The notes beneath the pieces were generated by a model. The model was not told the DNA's origin and searched no databases. It saw nothing but the letters and a program-made list of their open reading frames with translations. A stretch of DNA of 64,000 nt. Origin: Flavobacterium daejeonense DSM 17708 (GTDB lineage Bacteria; Bacteroidota; Bacteroidia; Flavobacteriales; Flavobacteriaceae). The translations under genes were made by a program, and so were the position numbers. The DNA lies in NCBI RefSeq assembly GCF_000425425.1, contig NZ_AUDK01000004.1:1-64000 (forward strand), read 5' to 3'. This document shows positions 8,816-17,232 of the stretch, in pieces; position 1 is the stretch's first letter; each line of letters opens with the position of its first letter.

Positions 8816-9445
8816 TTAGAGTTTGAAACCAATATATAAACTCAAAGCACTGTTTTTTGAGTCGGGAAAAGTATAGGTGCTTCCACCAAAATTTCTTTCT
8901 TTCCCAATGGTTTGCAAACCATAGTTGTAACGAATTCCCAATGAGGTTGACGCAAAGTCAAATCCGATTCCGCCCGATAAACCGTAATCCCATTTGTTTA
9001 AATCATCATTATTGATGTTTTCTTCAAAGTTGAAACTGCTGTTGTTACTTTCGTTAGTGGCTTTTCCGTCAATTAAATAGGCCGCATAAGGACCAAAGTG
9101 AATATTGAAATTTGGAGTTACATTCAGTTTTAATAAAACAGGCATTTCAAGATAATTTAGTTTTAATCGGGTAGTTCCGGTGGCAAAAGCATTATCATAT
9201 ACTAATTCGGCACCTTTTCTGGAAAAGTTCAGCTCTGGTTGGATGGAAACAGCCGGAGAGACAGGTAAATTGGCATAGATACCGGCATTAAAACTGCTTA
9301 AAACATTATTATCATCAACATCGTCCGTATAAAGATTTGTAAAATTAAGACCTCCTTTTATACCTGCTGACGGACTTAGGCTTTGTGCTTTTGTAAAATT
9401 TACGAATGTGAAGCATAAAAATGCGGCTAATACTAAATTTTTCAT
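8816..9445 (-). CDS. PorT-like outer membrane beta-barrel protein
   Basis: A 209-residue protein with a signal peptide (about residues 1-20, ending TKAQ). The mature part opens with SAGIKGGLNFTNLY, the hallmark of the PorT / outer-membrane beta-barrel family, and is built of about eight amphipathic strands ending in LSLYIGFKL. PorT itself takes part in type IX secretion, but most relatives are uncharacterised small barrels and nothing here ties it to secretion. It is the first of four genes transcribed leftwards, from the PorT-like gene to the YtxH gene and on to the small barrel. Confidence 0.8.
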   Translation of the reverse strand: MKNLVLAAFLCFTFVNFTKAQSLSPSAGIKGGLNFTNLYTDDVDDNNVLSSFNAGIYANLPVSPAVSIQPELNFSRKGAELVYDNAFATGTTRLKLNYLEMPVLLKLNVTPNFNIHFGPYAAYLIDGKATNESNNSSFNFEENINNDDLNKWDYGLSGGIGFDFASTSLGIRYNYGLQTIGKERNFGGSTYTFPDSKNSALSLYIGFKL

Positions 9446-9585
9446 GGCATTGTATTTTAAGTTATCAAATTGGATTTATATGTAGTTCCCAGGATACAGT
9501 ACAAAATTGCAACATCTTTGTATTAAAAATGTTACAGGATATTTTCAGACTTTTATACAATTGCCATTTTGCATTTTGGCACAAA

Positions 9586-9612
9586 GAAAAACGCCCGAAA
9601 AGGCGCTTTTTA
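9586..9612 (-). terminator. Terminator of the DUF4142-like gene
   Basis: Read on the minus strand, a GC-rich stem GGCG..CGCC inside A/T arms is followed by a T run. It lies 17 bases beyond the stop at 9629. One A-C mismatch is present in the stem. Confidence 0.75.
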
Positions 9613-9628
9613 GAATTTATACTAGGGT

Positions 9629-10180
9629 TTAGGGATGGATTTTTTGCTCTTCCTGAATGCTGGCAATATTTTGTTGAATAATTGGAATTGCTTCTTTTGT
9701 CAGGGCTAATAAGTCGTTATTCAGGCTTGTTGTTGCGGTTTTTTTGTAAAGTTCTAATTCGGCGAGGAGGGAGTTATGAAGTTTTTTCAAATACATACTG
9801 GTGCTTACTTCGCTGATAAAACTTTTTAAAGTTGTGGTGTCGTAAAGTGTATTTGGAATAATGATGTAATTGTCTTTGGCAATTTTTCTAATGGTATTTT
9901 TAAATTGGCTGTGGTTTTCTTCTATTTGCAGTAAAACGTTTTGAGTACTGCTTGGTATTTTTCTTTCCCGCGCTTTTTGGGAAATGGCTACTATTTTCAG
10001 ATTGGATTCGGCAATTTCAGTTAAAACAAATTCACTTACTTTAGTGTTGGTTTTAGGTGTTTCAATTTTAGCTTCTTTGTTTTCTTTGTTTTTTTTCTCA
10101 CAGGATGTTACAAACATACTGCAACAGAGGGGAAGCAGAATGAAAAGGAAAACAGGTCTGATGCTTCTTATTGTGGTCAT
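9629..10180 (-). CDS. DUF4142-like lipoprotein
   Basis: A 183-residue protein with a lipoprotein signal (MFVTSC, Cys27) and a charged linker. The helical domain includes SEFVLTEIAESNLKIVAISQ, as in the ferritin-like DUF4142 family of secreted proteins. The usual second half (LKSF..., YLKKLHNSLLAELELYKK) is present. Two His residues occur (one before SQFKNT and one in the last helix region), but no full metal site can be asserted. It follows the histidine kinase gene on the same strand after an 84-base gap, so it may be a target or a member of that operon. Confidence 0.7.
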   Translation of the reverse strand: MTTIRSIRPVFLFILLPLCCSMFVTSCEKKNKENKEAKIETPKTNTKVSEFVLTEIAESNLKIVAISQKARERKIPSSTQNVLLQIEENHSQFKNTIRKIAKDNYIIIPNTLYDTTTLKSFISEVSTSMYLKKLHNSLLAELELYKKTATTSLNNDLLALTKEAIPIIQQNIASIQEEQKIHP

Positions 10181-10264
10181 TTGGTGAATTTTGTGTAAAA
10201 ATAAATAAAAAGACTTTTAGTGATTTTATATGATTCTTTAATAATATTATATAATTCGTTTTTA

Positions 10265-12031
10265 TTAAACAGGCAAATAAATTTCAAAAACAGCACCTTC
10301 GTCTGGTTTTCCTTTTGCAAAAATATAGCCTTTGTGGTTTTCGACTATTTTTTTACAAATAGCCAGTCCTACGCCGGTTCCCGGAAACTCTTTTTTGCCA
10401 TGCAATCTGTTGAAAAGCTGGAAGATTTTTTCGGCATATTTTTGTTCAAAACCTAATCCGTTGTCTTTAAAAGTTATTTTGATGTATTCTTTTTTGGAAT
10501 GATCGTTTAGTTTTGGTGTTTTAGACGCTTTTACTTTTTTGGAACTAATGGTAATCAAAGGCGCTTCTTCAGTTTTCGAATATTTTAAAGAATTCCCGAT
10601 GATGTTAATAAACAACTGTTGAAGTTGAAACGGAACACCTTGCACCTGATGTAATTTTTCAAAATGAATTTCAGCTTTTTTATCTTCAATATTTTCCGAA
10701 AGTTCGCTTATGGCATTTGCTGCAATAGTATTTAAATCGGTAACTTCAAAAGTTTTTTCCGAACGGCTGGTTCTTGAATATTGCAATAAATCGTCAATCA
10801 AAATGCGCATTCGGTTAGAAGCTTCCTGAATTTTTTCAAAATAACTTTGGGCAGTTTCTGATAGGTGATCTTTCTCTTTATATTCAATTCGGGAAATAAA
10901 AGTCTGGATTTTTCGCAGCGGTTCTTGTAAATCATGACTGGCAACGTGATTGAATTCCATTAATTCTTTGTTGTTTAGTTCCAATTCTTTATTTCGTAAC
11001 TCGATTAACTGCGTTTTATTGAAATCTTCGCTAATATCCTGTGTGGTTCCAATCATGTTTTTGTTGCCCAAACGATCTACGAATATTTTGGCTGTTGATC
11101 GAAAATGACGAACTTCCAACGTGTCTTTTTTAATAATTCGGTAATGAATTAGTGGTAATAATTCGTTTGTTTCCGCTTGCTGAAAAGCTTCAATAAGAAT
11201 TTCCCGGTCGTCCGGATGCACCGCGTCTAATGAATTTTCGAAAGTAGGCAGGAAAGATTCCGGTTCACAGCCTAATAAACGAAACTGATTGTCGGAATAA
11301 TTAAAAGTTTTGTCTTCCAGATTTAACAGCCAGCTTCCGTATTTTCCCAAAATTTCGGCTTGTTTGCTGGATTCGTCAAATATTTTTAACTGTATATTTT
11401 GACTGATTAAGTCGTTGTAGTTTTTGATAATTCGCAAATAACCCAAACCTAAAATTAAGATGGAAATTAAGAAAGTCGAAAAAACAATCAACGGTGTATT
11501 GGAATTGTTGTAACGGTAAAGCCTTCCTTTAGAATCTAATAATTTGTTTTCGGTGTTGAGCATGTTGTCTAATTCCATTCTCAGGGAATCCATGACTAAT
11601 TTTCCGTTTCTGAAATCGTCGTTAAATTCTTTTTTATTTGAAAAATGATTTTTGAAATAGGAAAAACGACGGTCAACCAAATCGTAAATTCGTTTGAGTT
11701 GAAGCTCTTTTTTGGCGTCGTTCAGGATGGTATTGTTTAAGTTTTGAAACGAACGATTGACATTTTTTCGGGCATCAATAAATGGTTCCAAATAGATGGA
11801 ATCGTTTGTAATGATGTAGCCTCTGTGACCGGTTTCGGCGTCTTTTATAAAAGAAATAAGTTGACCTAATTCGATAGAAATTTCATAGGTATTAGTAATC
11901 GAATCACTTATTTTATCTAATTCTTTAATGTGCCTGTATGTAATTGAGGCCAGAAAAATTAGGATAAAAAAAGCGACTAAAAATACAGCCCTGATAAAGC
12001 CTAAGGAATCAAATAACTTAGATTTAAACAT
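10265..12031 (-). CDS. CHASE3-PAS sensor histidine kinase
   Basis: A 588-residue membrane kinase. Helix 1 (about 13-32) and helix 2 (about 180-200) bracket a periplasmic CHASE3 domain (FIKDAETGHRGYIITND). A PAS_3 domain follows (about 225-340, with VHPDDRE). The HisKA domain has the phospho-acceptor His366 in NHVASHDLQEPLRKIQ, and the HATPase domain has the N box INIIGNSLKYS and the G boxes DNGLGF and GTGVGLAICKK. It should autophosphorylate in response to an unknown envelope or cytoplasmic signal. The gene is 3 bases after a single-domain receiver gene, its probable partner. The same operon begins with an AraC-type regulator. Confidence 0.9.
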   Translation of the reverse strand: MFKSKLFDSLGFIRAVFLVAFFILIFLASITYRHIKELDKISDSITNTYEISIELGQLISFIKDAETGHRGYIITNDSIYLEPFIDARKNVNRSFQNLNNTILNDAKKELQLKRIYDLVDRRFSYFKNHFSNKKEFNDDFRNGKLVMDSLRMELDNMLNTENKLLDSKGRLYRYNNSNTPLIVFSTFLISILILGLGYLRIIKNYNDLISQNIQLKIFDESSKQAEILGKYGSWLLNLEDKTFNYSDNQFRLLGCEPESFLPTFENSLDAVHPDDREILIEAFQQAETNELLPLIHYRIIKKDTLEVRHFRSTAKIFVDRLGNKNMIGTTQDISEDFNKTQLIELRNKELELNNKELMEFNHVASHDLQEPLRKIQTFISRIEYKEKDHLSETAQSYFEKIQEASNRMRILIDDLLQYSRTSRSEKTFEVTDLNTIAANAISELSENIEDKKAEIHFEKLHQVQGVPFQLQQLFINIIGNSLKYSKTEEAPLITISSKKVKASKTPKLNDHSKKEYIKITFKDNGLGFEQKYAEKIFQLFNRLHGKKEFPGTGVGLAICKKIVENHKGYIFAKGKPDEGAVFEIYLPV

Positions 12032-12034
12032 AGT

Positions 12035-12481
12035 TTACATGCGTAATAAAAAATTATCTTTATCTAATCCCGAAGTGATGTACTGCCAGTTAAGCGTTAC
12101 GACTTCGGATAAAACTTCTTTTAGTTTTTCAAAGTGATTGGGTTTTTTGATATAAATATTTGCACCCAAAACAAAGGTGTTTTCTATGTCCTCTTCCGAA
12201 GAAGAAGTCGAGTAAATAGCGATAACAATATCTTTAAATTTCGGATAGGCTTTGATTTCTTTTAAACATTCCATTCCTGATTTTAACGGCATATTTAAAT
12301 CCAGGAAAATAATGTTAGGTAAAATACTTTCGGGATCGTTCAGGAAATTCATTAAAGCCACACCATCGTTTACGGTGTTAACGACTGTGTTGATTTTTAA
12401 TTCGTCAAAAGCATCTGTAAAAAACATTCTGTCGTCTTCGTCGTCATCTGCAAGCGTAATTAAGATGAAATCTTTTTGCAT
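12035..12481 (-). CDS. Single-domain response regulator (Rcp1-like)
   Basis: A 148-residue receiver-only protein. The acidic pocket is ADDDEDD (Asp12-14 region), the phospho-acceptor is Asp61 in IIFLDLNMP, and a conserved Lys lies in YIKKP. There is no output domain, so it probably acts by protein contact, as in Rcp1-type regulators paired with PAS or phytochrome kinases. The start is 12 bases after the AraC gene, and its stop is 3 bases before the histidine kinase start, so the three are one operon. Its length (about 20 residues beyond a CheY) includes a C-terminal extension typical of the Rcp1 group. Confidence 0.9.
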   Translation of the reverse strand: MQKDFILITLADDDEDDRMFFTDAFDELKINTVVNTVNDGVALMNFLNDPESILPNIIFLDLNMPLKSGMECLKEIKAYPKFKDIVIAIYSTSSSEEDIENTFVLGANIYIKKPNHFEKLKEVLSEVVTLNWQYITSGLDKDNFLLRM

Positions 12482-12493
12482 ATTTTATTGGGC

Positions 12494-13057
12494 TTAATTG
12501 ATTTTTTGATTGCTAATTTCGTTTCTTTTTTTAATAATTCGCTGAAAAGCCGAAGGTGTGATTCCGGTAGTGTTTTTGAATTGAGAACTCAAATGTGCTA
12601 CACTGGAATAATTGAGTTTAAAGGCAATTTCGGTCAGCGTTAAATTATGATGGGTAATGAGTTTTTTGACATATTCAATTTTTTGAATGATGATAAAATT
12701 CTCGATTGAGGTATAAGTTACTTCCGAAAACAAATTAGAAAGATAACCATAGCTGTGATTTAATTTTTCGGCTAAATAAACCGAACTTTTAACAGCCGGA
12801 GTTTCTTCGTTAAAAATCATTTCGATAATTGTTTCTTTAATTTTCTGAACAATGATGTTTTTTTGATTTTCGATAATTTCAAATCCGTATTCGTTTAATA
12901 CTACCGCTATTTTTTCGGAAGTAGCCGTATCGATACTTTCTAAAAACAAAATTTCATTCGTATTAATCAGATTGTATTTAACATTGAATACGGCTAATTT
13001 CTCTTCTAAAATTTTCTTTATTAAAAAAGCAGTGTCGGGTTTTAAAAATAATTTCAA
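12494..13057 (-). CDS. AraC-family transcriptional regulator
   Basis: A 187-residue DNA-binding protein. The C-terminal half carries the two helix-turn-helix units of AraC: SVYLAEKLNHSYGYLSNLF, then LTLTEIAFKLNYSSVAHLSS with QFKNTTGITPSAFQ. The N-terminal 70 residues (start MKLFLKPDTAFLIKK) are not a cupin; they look like a short dimerisation or ligand domain of unknown type. It is the first gene of the AraC / receiver / kinase operon and may be controlled by, or work alongside, that phosphorelay. A -7 element lies at 13119-13126. Confidence 0.87.
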   Translation of the reverse strand: MKLFLKPDTAFLIKKILEEKLAVFNVKYNLINTNEILFLESIDTATSEKIAVVLNEYGFEIIENQKNIIVQKIKETIIEMIFNEETPAVKSSVYLAEKLNHSYGYLSNLFSEVTYTSIENFIIIQKIEYVKKLITHHNLTLTEIAFKLNYSSVAHLSSQFKNTTGITPSAFQRIIKKRNEISNQKIN

Positions 13058-13118
13058 GGCTGTTATTTTTAGGTTTTCAGTAAAAGTAATAAAACAGTTG
13101 CTTAATTGCGCTTTTTTT

Positions 13119-13126
13119 CAAAGTTA
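13119..13126 (-). promoter_or_regulatory. -7 element of the AraC operon
   Basis: TAACTTTG on the minus strand fits TAnnTTTG and lies 62 bases before the AraC start. The same 8-mer serves the divergent pyrF gene at 13205-13212. Confidence 0.5.
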
Positions 13127-13204
13127 GATTACTCTAAAAAGTGTCGCATTACAGAATTTTTAGAGAAACTTATACAATTCTTATATTAATTAGCTTTGGG
13201 TTTG

Positions 13205-13212
13205 TAACTTTG
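13205..13212 (+). promoter_or_regulatory. pyrF -7 element
   Basis: TAACTTTG, a full TAnnTTTG match, lies 20 bases before the pyrF ATG. No correctly spaced TTG is seen upstream. Confidence 0.6.
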
Positions 13213-13232
13213 CGCTTTGAAAAACAAAATGA

Positions 13233-14054
13233 ATGACTACACAGCAACTTATTGAGCAAATCAACCTGAAAAAATCCTTTTTATGTGTGGGTTTAGATGT
13301 TGATTTAAATAAAATTCCTCAGCGTTTTTTAGCATTAGAAGATCCTATTTTTGAATTCAATAAAGCAATAATTGATGCAACTCACGATTTGGCTGTTGCT
13401 TACAAACCGAATATCGCTTTTTTTGAAGCTTATGGAATAAAAGGGTGGATGTCTTTAAAAAAGACCATTGATTATATCAATGAAAATTACCCTGAAGTTT
13501 TTACAATTGCCGATGCAAAACGCGGTGATATTGGAAATACTTCTTCGATGTATGCTAAAGCTTTTTTTGAAGATTTAAATTTTGATAGTATTACTGTTGC
13601 GCCTTATATGGGGAAAGATTCTGTTGAGCCTTTTCTGGCTTTTGAGGGCAAGCATACCATCATGTTAGCTTTGACTTCTAATGAAGGGGCTTTTGATTTT
13701 CAAACGCTTAATGTGGATGGTGAAGAATTGTACAAGCGCGTTTTAGAGACTTCAAAAAGCTGGGATAATTCTGATAATTTGATGTATGTAGTCGGGGCTA
13801 CTAAGGCCGAATATTTTACAGAAATTAGAAAAATTGTTCCGGATAGTTTTCTGTTAGTACCGGGTGTTGGTGCTCAGGGAGGAAGTTTATCGGAAGTTTG
13901 TAAATACGGAATGAATGCCAATGTAGGTTTGTTAATCAATTCTTCCAGAGGAATTATTTATGCTTCTAAAGAAGATGATTTTGCCGAAAAAGCACGAGCC
14001 GAAGCCTTGAAAATGCAACAGGAAATGGCTGCGATTATGCAATTTAGAAATTAA
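13233..14054 (+). CDS. pyrF: Orotidine-5'-phosphate decarboxylase
   Basis: Catalyses the last step of UMP synthesis, OMP to UMP plus CO2. The 273-residue protein belongs to the longer (type 2) bacterial branch: [14 protein letters not shown] near the N-terminus, catalytic DAKRGD (Asp94, Lys96, Asp99) and the phosphate-binding end VPGVGAQGG then SSRGI. The ATG at 13233 is used; an ATG four bases earlier is in another frame and stops quickly. Own promoter element at 13205; a terminator follows at 14077. No other pyrimidine genes are nearby. Confidence 0.96.
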   Translation: MTTQQLIEQINLKKSFLCVGLDVDLNKIPQRFLALEDPIFEFNKAIIDATHDLAVAYKPNIAFFEAYGIKGWMSLKKTIDYINENYPEVFTIADAKRGDIGNTSSMYAKAFFEDLNFDSITVAPYMGKDSVEPFLAFEGKHTIMLALTSNEGAFDFQTLNVDGEELYKRVLETSKSWDNSDNLMYVVGATKAEYFTEIRKIVPDSFLLVPGVGAQGGSLSEVCKYGMNANVGLLINSSRGIIYASKEDDFAEKARAEALKMQQEMAAIMQFRN

Positions 14055-14076
14055 AAGAAGCTTTTTTAAATAGTAG

Positions 14077-14108
14077 AAAACCATTAAAATTTTTTTAGTG
14101 GTTTTTTT
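14077..14108 (+). terminator. pyrF terminator overlapping the next reading frame
   Basis: Stem AAAACCATT / AGTGGTTTT (one G-T pair) around an 11-base loop, followed by a T run. It covers a GTG codon at 14098 that would otherwise be the earliest start of the following gene. Confidence 0.7.
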
Positions 14109-14133
14109 ATGCACAAAATTTAAAATCACCGAT

Positions 14134-14934
14134 TTGGAAAAATATACTTTAACTGATGATTTGGGAACAAAGCATGTTTTTAATCAGGTTCCGCAACGAA
14201 TTGTTTCCTTGGTACCTTCACAAACAGAATTATTAGTCGATTTAGGTTTGGAAGCAAACATTGTCGGGATTACTAAATTTTGTGTGCATCCTGAGAATTT
14301 GAGAAAAAGAAAGATCATTGTAGGAGGGACTAAAAAAGTAGATTATACTAAAATTAGTGATTTACAGCCTGATATTGTTATTTGTAACAAAGAAGAAAAT
14401 ACCTTAGAAATTGTCGAAAATCTGCGTCGTTTGTATCCGGTTTGGGTGACCGATATTGAAACGATTGAGGATAATTTTAAGATGATTGCTGATTTTGGAC
14501 AACTTTTTTCCTGTGTTTTAAAAGCCGAGAAGCTGAATGCGGAAATTCAAAATGCTTTAAGTGATTTTAATGCTTTTATTGAAAAGAAACCGATAAAAAA
14601 AGTAGCTTATTTTATTTGGAAAAATCCTTATATGGTTGTGGGCGGCGATAATTTCATCCATCAAATGCTGCAACTGAATCATTTTGAGAATGCTTTCGGA
14701 AATCAATCCCGATATCCGGAAGTGCATCTTCAAAATTGGAATGAAAAGGAATCGTTGGGTTGTATTTTTCTTTCTTCCGAACCTTATCCTTTTAAAGAAA
14801 AAGATATTCCCGAAATAGCTTCATTTTGTCCTTCCATAAAAATTGTTCTGGTAGATGGAGAGATGTTTTCCTGGCACGGAAGCCGTTTGTTATTGGCTTT
14901 GGATTATTTTAAAGAATTGCAGCAAAAATTATGA
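14134..14934 (+). CDS. Cytosolic cobalamin-receptor-like (BtuF family) protein
   Basis: A helical-backbone metal receptor of the BtuF/FhuD type, the fold used by periplasmic binding proteins for vitamin B12 or siderophores: RIVSLVPSQTELLVDLG, VGITKFCVHP, DIVICNKEEN, WKNPYMVVGGDNFIHQML. Unlike a true periplasmic protein it has no signal peptide. The start is uncertain: no ATG exists in frame. A GTG at 14098 lies inside the pyrF terminator; the TTG at 14134 (LEKYTLTDDLGTKHV) gives 266 residues and is preferred. There is no ABC permease or ATPase beside it. A cobalamin-trafficking or sensing role is inference. The stop overlaps a small gene on the other strand. Confidence 0.78.
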   Translation: MEKYTLTDDLGTKHVFNQVPQRIVSLVPSQTELLVDLGLEANIVGITKFCVHPENLRKRKIIVGGTKKVDYTKISDLQPDIVICNKEENTLEIVENLRRLYPVWVTDIETIEDNFKMIADFGQLFSCVLKAEKLNAEIQNALSDFNAFIEKKPIKKVAYFIWKNPYMVVGGDNFIHQMLQLNHFENAFGNQSRYPEVHLQNWNEKESLGCIFLSSEPYPFKEKDIPEIASFCPSIKIVLVDGEMFSWHGSRLLLALDYFKELQQKL

Positions 14935-15075
14935 TTCGCAATCTTCTAAAACTAATTCTTCTTCTTCTTCTTTGTTGGAAGAATTATTGGTTTCTTTTTG
15001 TTTAATTCCGGTTAAGATTTTAAACTCTTCCTGTAGTTTTTCAATTTCACTTTTTTCTTTCAAAAGACCTTTCAT
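14929..15075 (-). CDS. Small acidic protein of 48 residues
   Basis: An open frame starting MKGLLKEKSEIEKLQEEFKI and ending in a run of five Glu and LVLEDCES. It is predicted as a short amphipathic helix followed by an acidic tail. The N-terminus recalls the Lacal_2735-type small proteins of Flavobacteria (MFGLFKKKSE...), but it is shorter, so that link is tentative. It overlaps the end of the convergent BtuF-like gene by 6 bases. The coding call rests on its clean length, lack of any competing gene and family-like start. Confidence 0.5.
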   Translation of the reverse strand: MKGLLKEKSEIEKLQEEFKILTGIKQKETNNSSNKEEEEELVLEDCES

Positions 15076-15477
15076 AACAGTAAATTTTTGGCAAATTTAC
15101 ATTATGACAACATTAAAAACCTAGTTTTTTATGTTAAGTTTAGTATTTCGGCAGTTTTTAGGTATAAAAGCTAAGAATAATACTTAAAAGAGTTCTTGTG
15201 TAATTTTCGGATTGGTTTTGCTGATAAAGCGTTTTTTTTTTTTTTTTTGAGGTGAGAAAAAGTGAATCAAAAAAGAAACAGGGAGGTCATAAAATAAAGA
15301 AGTGCTAGTATTGGGATACTAGCACTTGTTTAACTAACCAAAACCAAATATAATAAATAACCAGTTCATTACATTGCAAAGATGCTACTTAATGACCGAT
15401 ATAGCTGTTAAGGTTTTGTTATTACTTTGTTGGTTATAAGTTAAGTTTTAAACGTCTGTTTAACAAAAAGATTCATT
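15076..15477. other. 402-bp gene-free stretch with T17 tract and strong hairpin
   Basis: No reading frame of note. It holds a run of 17 T at 15232-15248, a perfect 12-bp hairpin at 15300-15327 and minus-strand promoter-like 8-mers at 15345-15352 (TATATTTG) and 15377-15384 (CATCTTTG, one mismatch). The hairpin may end purU or a short RNA; see the separate entry. Confidence 0.6.
15300..15327 (-). terminator. Perfect 12-bp hairpin downstream of purU
   Basis: AAGTGCTAGTAT / ATACTAGCACTT with loop TGGG. On the minus strand it is followed by CTTTATTTTAT, a fair terminator tail; on the plus strand the tail is GTTTAACTAACC, which is poor. It lies 150 bases after the purU stop, so it could end purU or a separate short RNA. 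Confidence 0.55.
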
Positions 15478-16332
15478 TTAAGAAAAGATAACCGTTTTGT
15501 TGTTGTACACCATGGTTTTGCGTTCGGCGTGTAATTTAATTGCTTTGGCTAATACACTACGTTCTAAATCACGGCCTTTTACAATAAAATCTTCTATAGA
15601 ATGACTGTGCGAAACACGGGTGATGTCTTGTTCAATAATTGGTCCTTCGTCTAATTCTTCGGTAACATAGTGGCTGGTAGCGCCAATAATTTTAACACCT
15701 CTGGCAAAAGCCGAGTGGTAAGGTTTGGCTCCCGGAAAAGCCGGTAAGAAGGAATGGTGAATGTTGATAATTTTATTTTTGTACAATTCAATCAATTTTG
15801 GTGTGATGATTTGCATGTAACGTGCCAAAACGATAAAGTTAATTTTGTATTCTTCCAGCAGGGCAATTTGTTGTTTTTCGCCTTCTTCTTTAATGTGTTT
15901 GGTAAAAGGAACATGGTGAAACGGAATTTCAAAACGTTCGGCTACACCTTTCAAATCTTCGTGATTGCTGATGATTAAAGGAATTTCCAGAGGCAATTCT
16001 CCGGCACTGTATCTTCCTAAAATATCATACAGGCAGTGGTCGTATTTGGAAATAAAAAGCGCCATTCGGGGTTTGTATTCCTGAGTGTAAATTTCCCAGG
16101 ACATATTGAATTTATTGGCTAAATTGTTTTGAAAATCTTTTTTAATAGATTCTAAATCAAAATTTTCAATGTTGAATTCGCATTCCAGACGCATGAAAAA
16201 AACATTTTCATTGGCGTCAACATGTTGGTCTAAATAAATAATGTTTCCTTCAATTCCTGCGATATAATTCGTTACCGAGGAAATAATGGCTTTTTGATCC
16301 TCACAGTGGATGAGTATGGTGATTTTTTGCAT
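15478..16332 (-). CDS. purU: Formyltetrahydrofolate deformylase
   Basis: Hydrolyses 10-formyl-THF to THF and formate, balancing one-carbon units and feeding formate to purine synthesis. The 284-residue protein has an N-terminal ACT domain (ITILIHCEDQKAIISSVTNYIA) and a C-terminal formyltransferase-like domain. Its catalytic set is in NIHHSFLPAFPGAKPYHSAF and VTEELDEGPIIEQD. Length and layout are normal for PurU. It lies 33 bases downstream of the DUF4197 lipoprotein gene on the same strand and may be read through from it. Confidence 0.95.
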   Translation of the reverse strand: MQKITILIHCEDQKAIISSVTNYIAGIEGNIIYLDQHVDANENVFFMRLECEFNIENFDLESIKKDFQNNLANKFNMSWEIYTQEYKPRMALFISKYDHCLYDILGRYSAGELPLEIPLIISNHEDLKGVAERFEIPFHHVPFTKHIKEEGEKQQIALLEEYKINFIVLARYMQIITPKLIELYKNKIINIHHSFLPAFPGAKPYHSAFARGVKIIGATSHYVTEELDEGPIIEQDITRVSHSHSIEDFIVKGRDLERSVLAKAIKLHAERKTMVYNNKTVIFS

Positions 16333-16365
16333 TTTATATTACTTCAATAAGTCAAGAGAATTGTT

Positions 16366-17073
16366 TTATTTGTTGTCCTGCATGGCAAAAACTTTTTGCA
16401 ATAATGGCGATGTTCTTGCGCTGATATTGGTTCGAATGTTTTTTTCTTCTACAGCAATCATTTTAAAAACGCCGTTCATGGCTTGTTTGGCAACATAGTC
16501 TGTTAAATCAGGATTTACTTTGGTTACCAGCGGAATGCTGTTGTACTTCGTAATGATATTCGACCAAACTTTATCAGCACCCACTTTAGAAAATGAATTT
16601 TTAATAACCGGACTGAATTTTCCATACAAAGCAGTCGAAGTTGAGTTCTCTAAATAAGTTGTCGCCGAGCTGTTATTGCCTAATAAAATCCCCTTAGCGT
16701 CGGTAAAAGACATGTTTTTAACTGCGCTTACAAAGATAGGAGTGGCTTCTTTTACAGCGTCTTCGGCTGCACGATTCATTACTTTTAAACCTTCATCGGC
16801 TAGCGAACTTAATCCGATACGTCTTAATCCTGTATCCACTTTTCGGAGTTCTTCCGGGAGTAAAATTTTTACCGCTTCATTTTTATAAAAACCGTCGGTA
16901 GCAGTCAATTTGCTTACCTGTTTGGTGATTCCGTTATTTAGGGCCTCTTTCAATCCGCCGGCAATGTCAATAGTTCCTGTGGTTCCCACCTGAGGCAATT
17001 GATTCATGACTTGTTGCATTTCGGCACAGCCGTAAAATCCGCTTAGTAGTATTAAAAAAAGTATTTTTTTCAT
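16366..17073 (-). CDS. DUF4197 lipoprotein
   Basis: A 235-residue protein with a short signal and lipobox FYGCAEM (Cys16). The body matches DUF4197: LKEALNNGITKQVSKLTATDGFY, KILLPEELRKV, then FTDAKGILLG and SFSKVGADKVW. The family is common in Proteobacteria and Bacteroidota and has no known activity. It probably faces the periplasm. A -7 element lies at 17105-17112, 31 bases before the start, so it heads a possible two-gene unit with purU. Confidence 0.87.
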   Translation of the reverse strand: MKKILFLILLSGFYGCAEMQQVMNQLPQVGTTGTIDIAGGLKEALNNGITKQVSKLTATDGFYKNEAVKILLPEELRKVDTGLRRIGLSSLADEGLKVMNRAAEDAVKEATPIFVSAVKNMSFTDAKGILLGNNSSATTYLENSTSTALYGKFSPVIKNSFSKVGADKVWSNIITKYNSIPLVTKVNPDLTDYVAKQAMNGVFKMIAVEEKNIRTNISARTSPLLQKVFAMQDNK

Positions 17074-17104
17074 TTTAGGTGTATTAAGATTTTCTGTTTA
17101 CGGC

Positions 17105-17112
17105 CAAAAATA
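17105..17112 (-). promoter_or_regulatory. -7 element of the DUF4197 gene
   Basis: TATTTTTG on the minus strand, an exact TAnnTTTG match, 31 bases before the ATG. Confidence 0.6.
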
Positions 17113-17232
17113 CTATTTAATTCCATTACTTAGGCTGATTTCTTATAATTAACTCCTGAAAATGATAGGTGTTTTTAAAGTTTTTAATCGAGTTTAGTTA
17201 AATTTACTTTCAAAATAAATAGTTGGACTTAT

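Noticed and set aside
15232..15248. T17 tract as a transcription terminator
   Set aside because: No stem precedes it on the plus strand; treated only as a homopolymer in the spacer.
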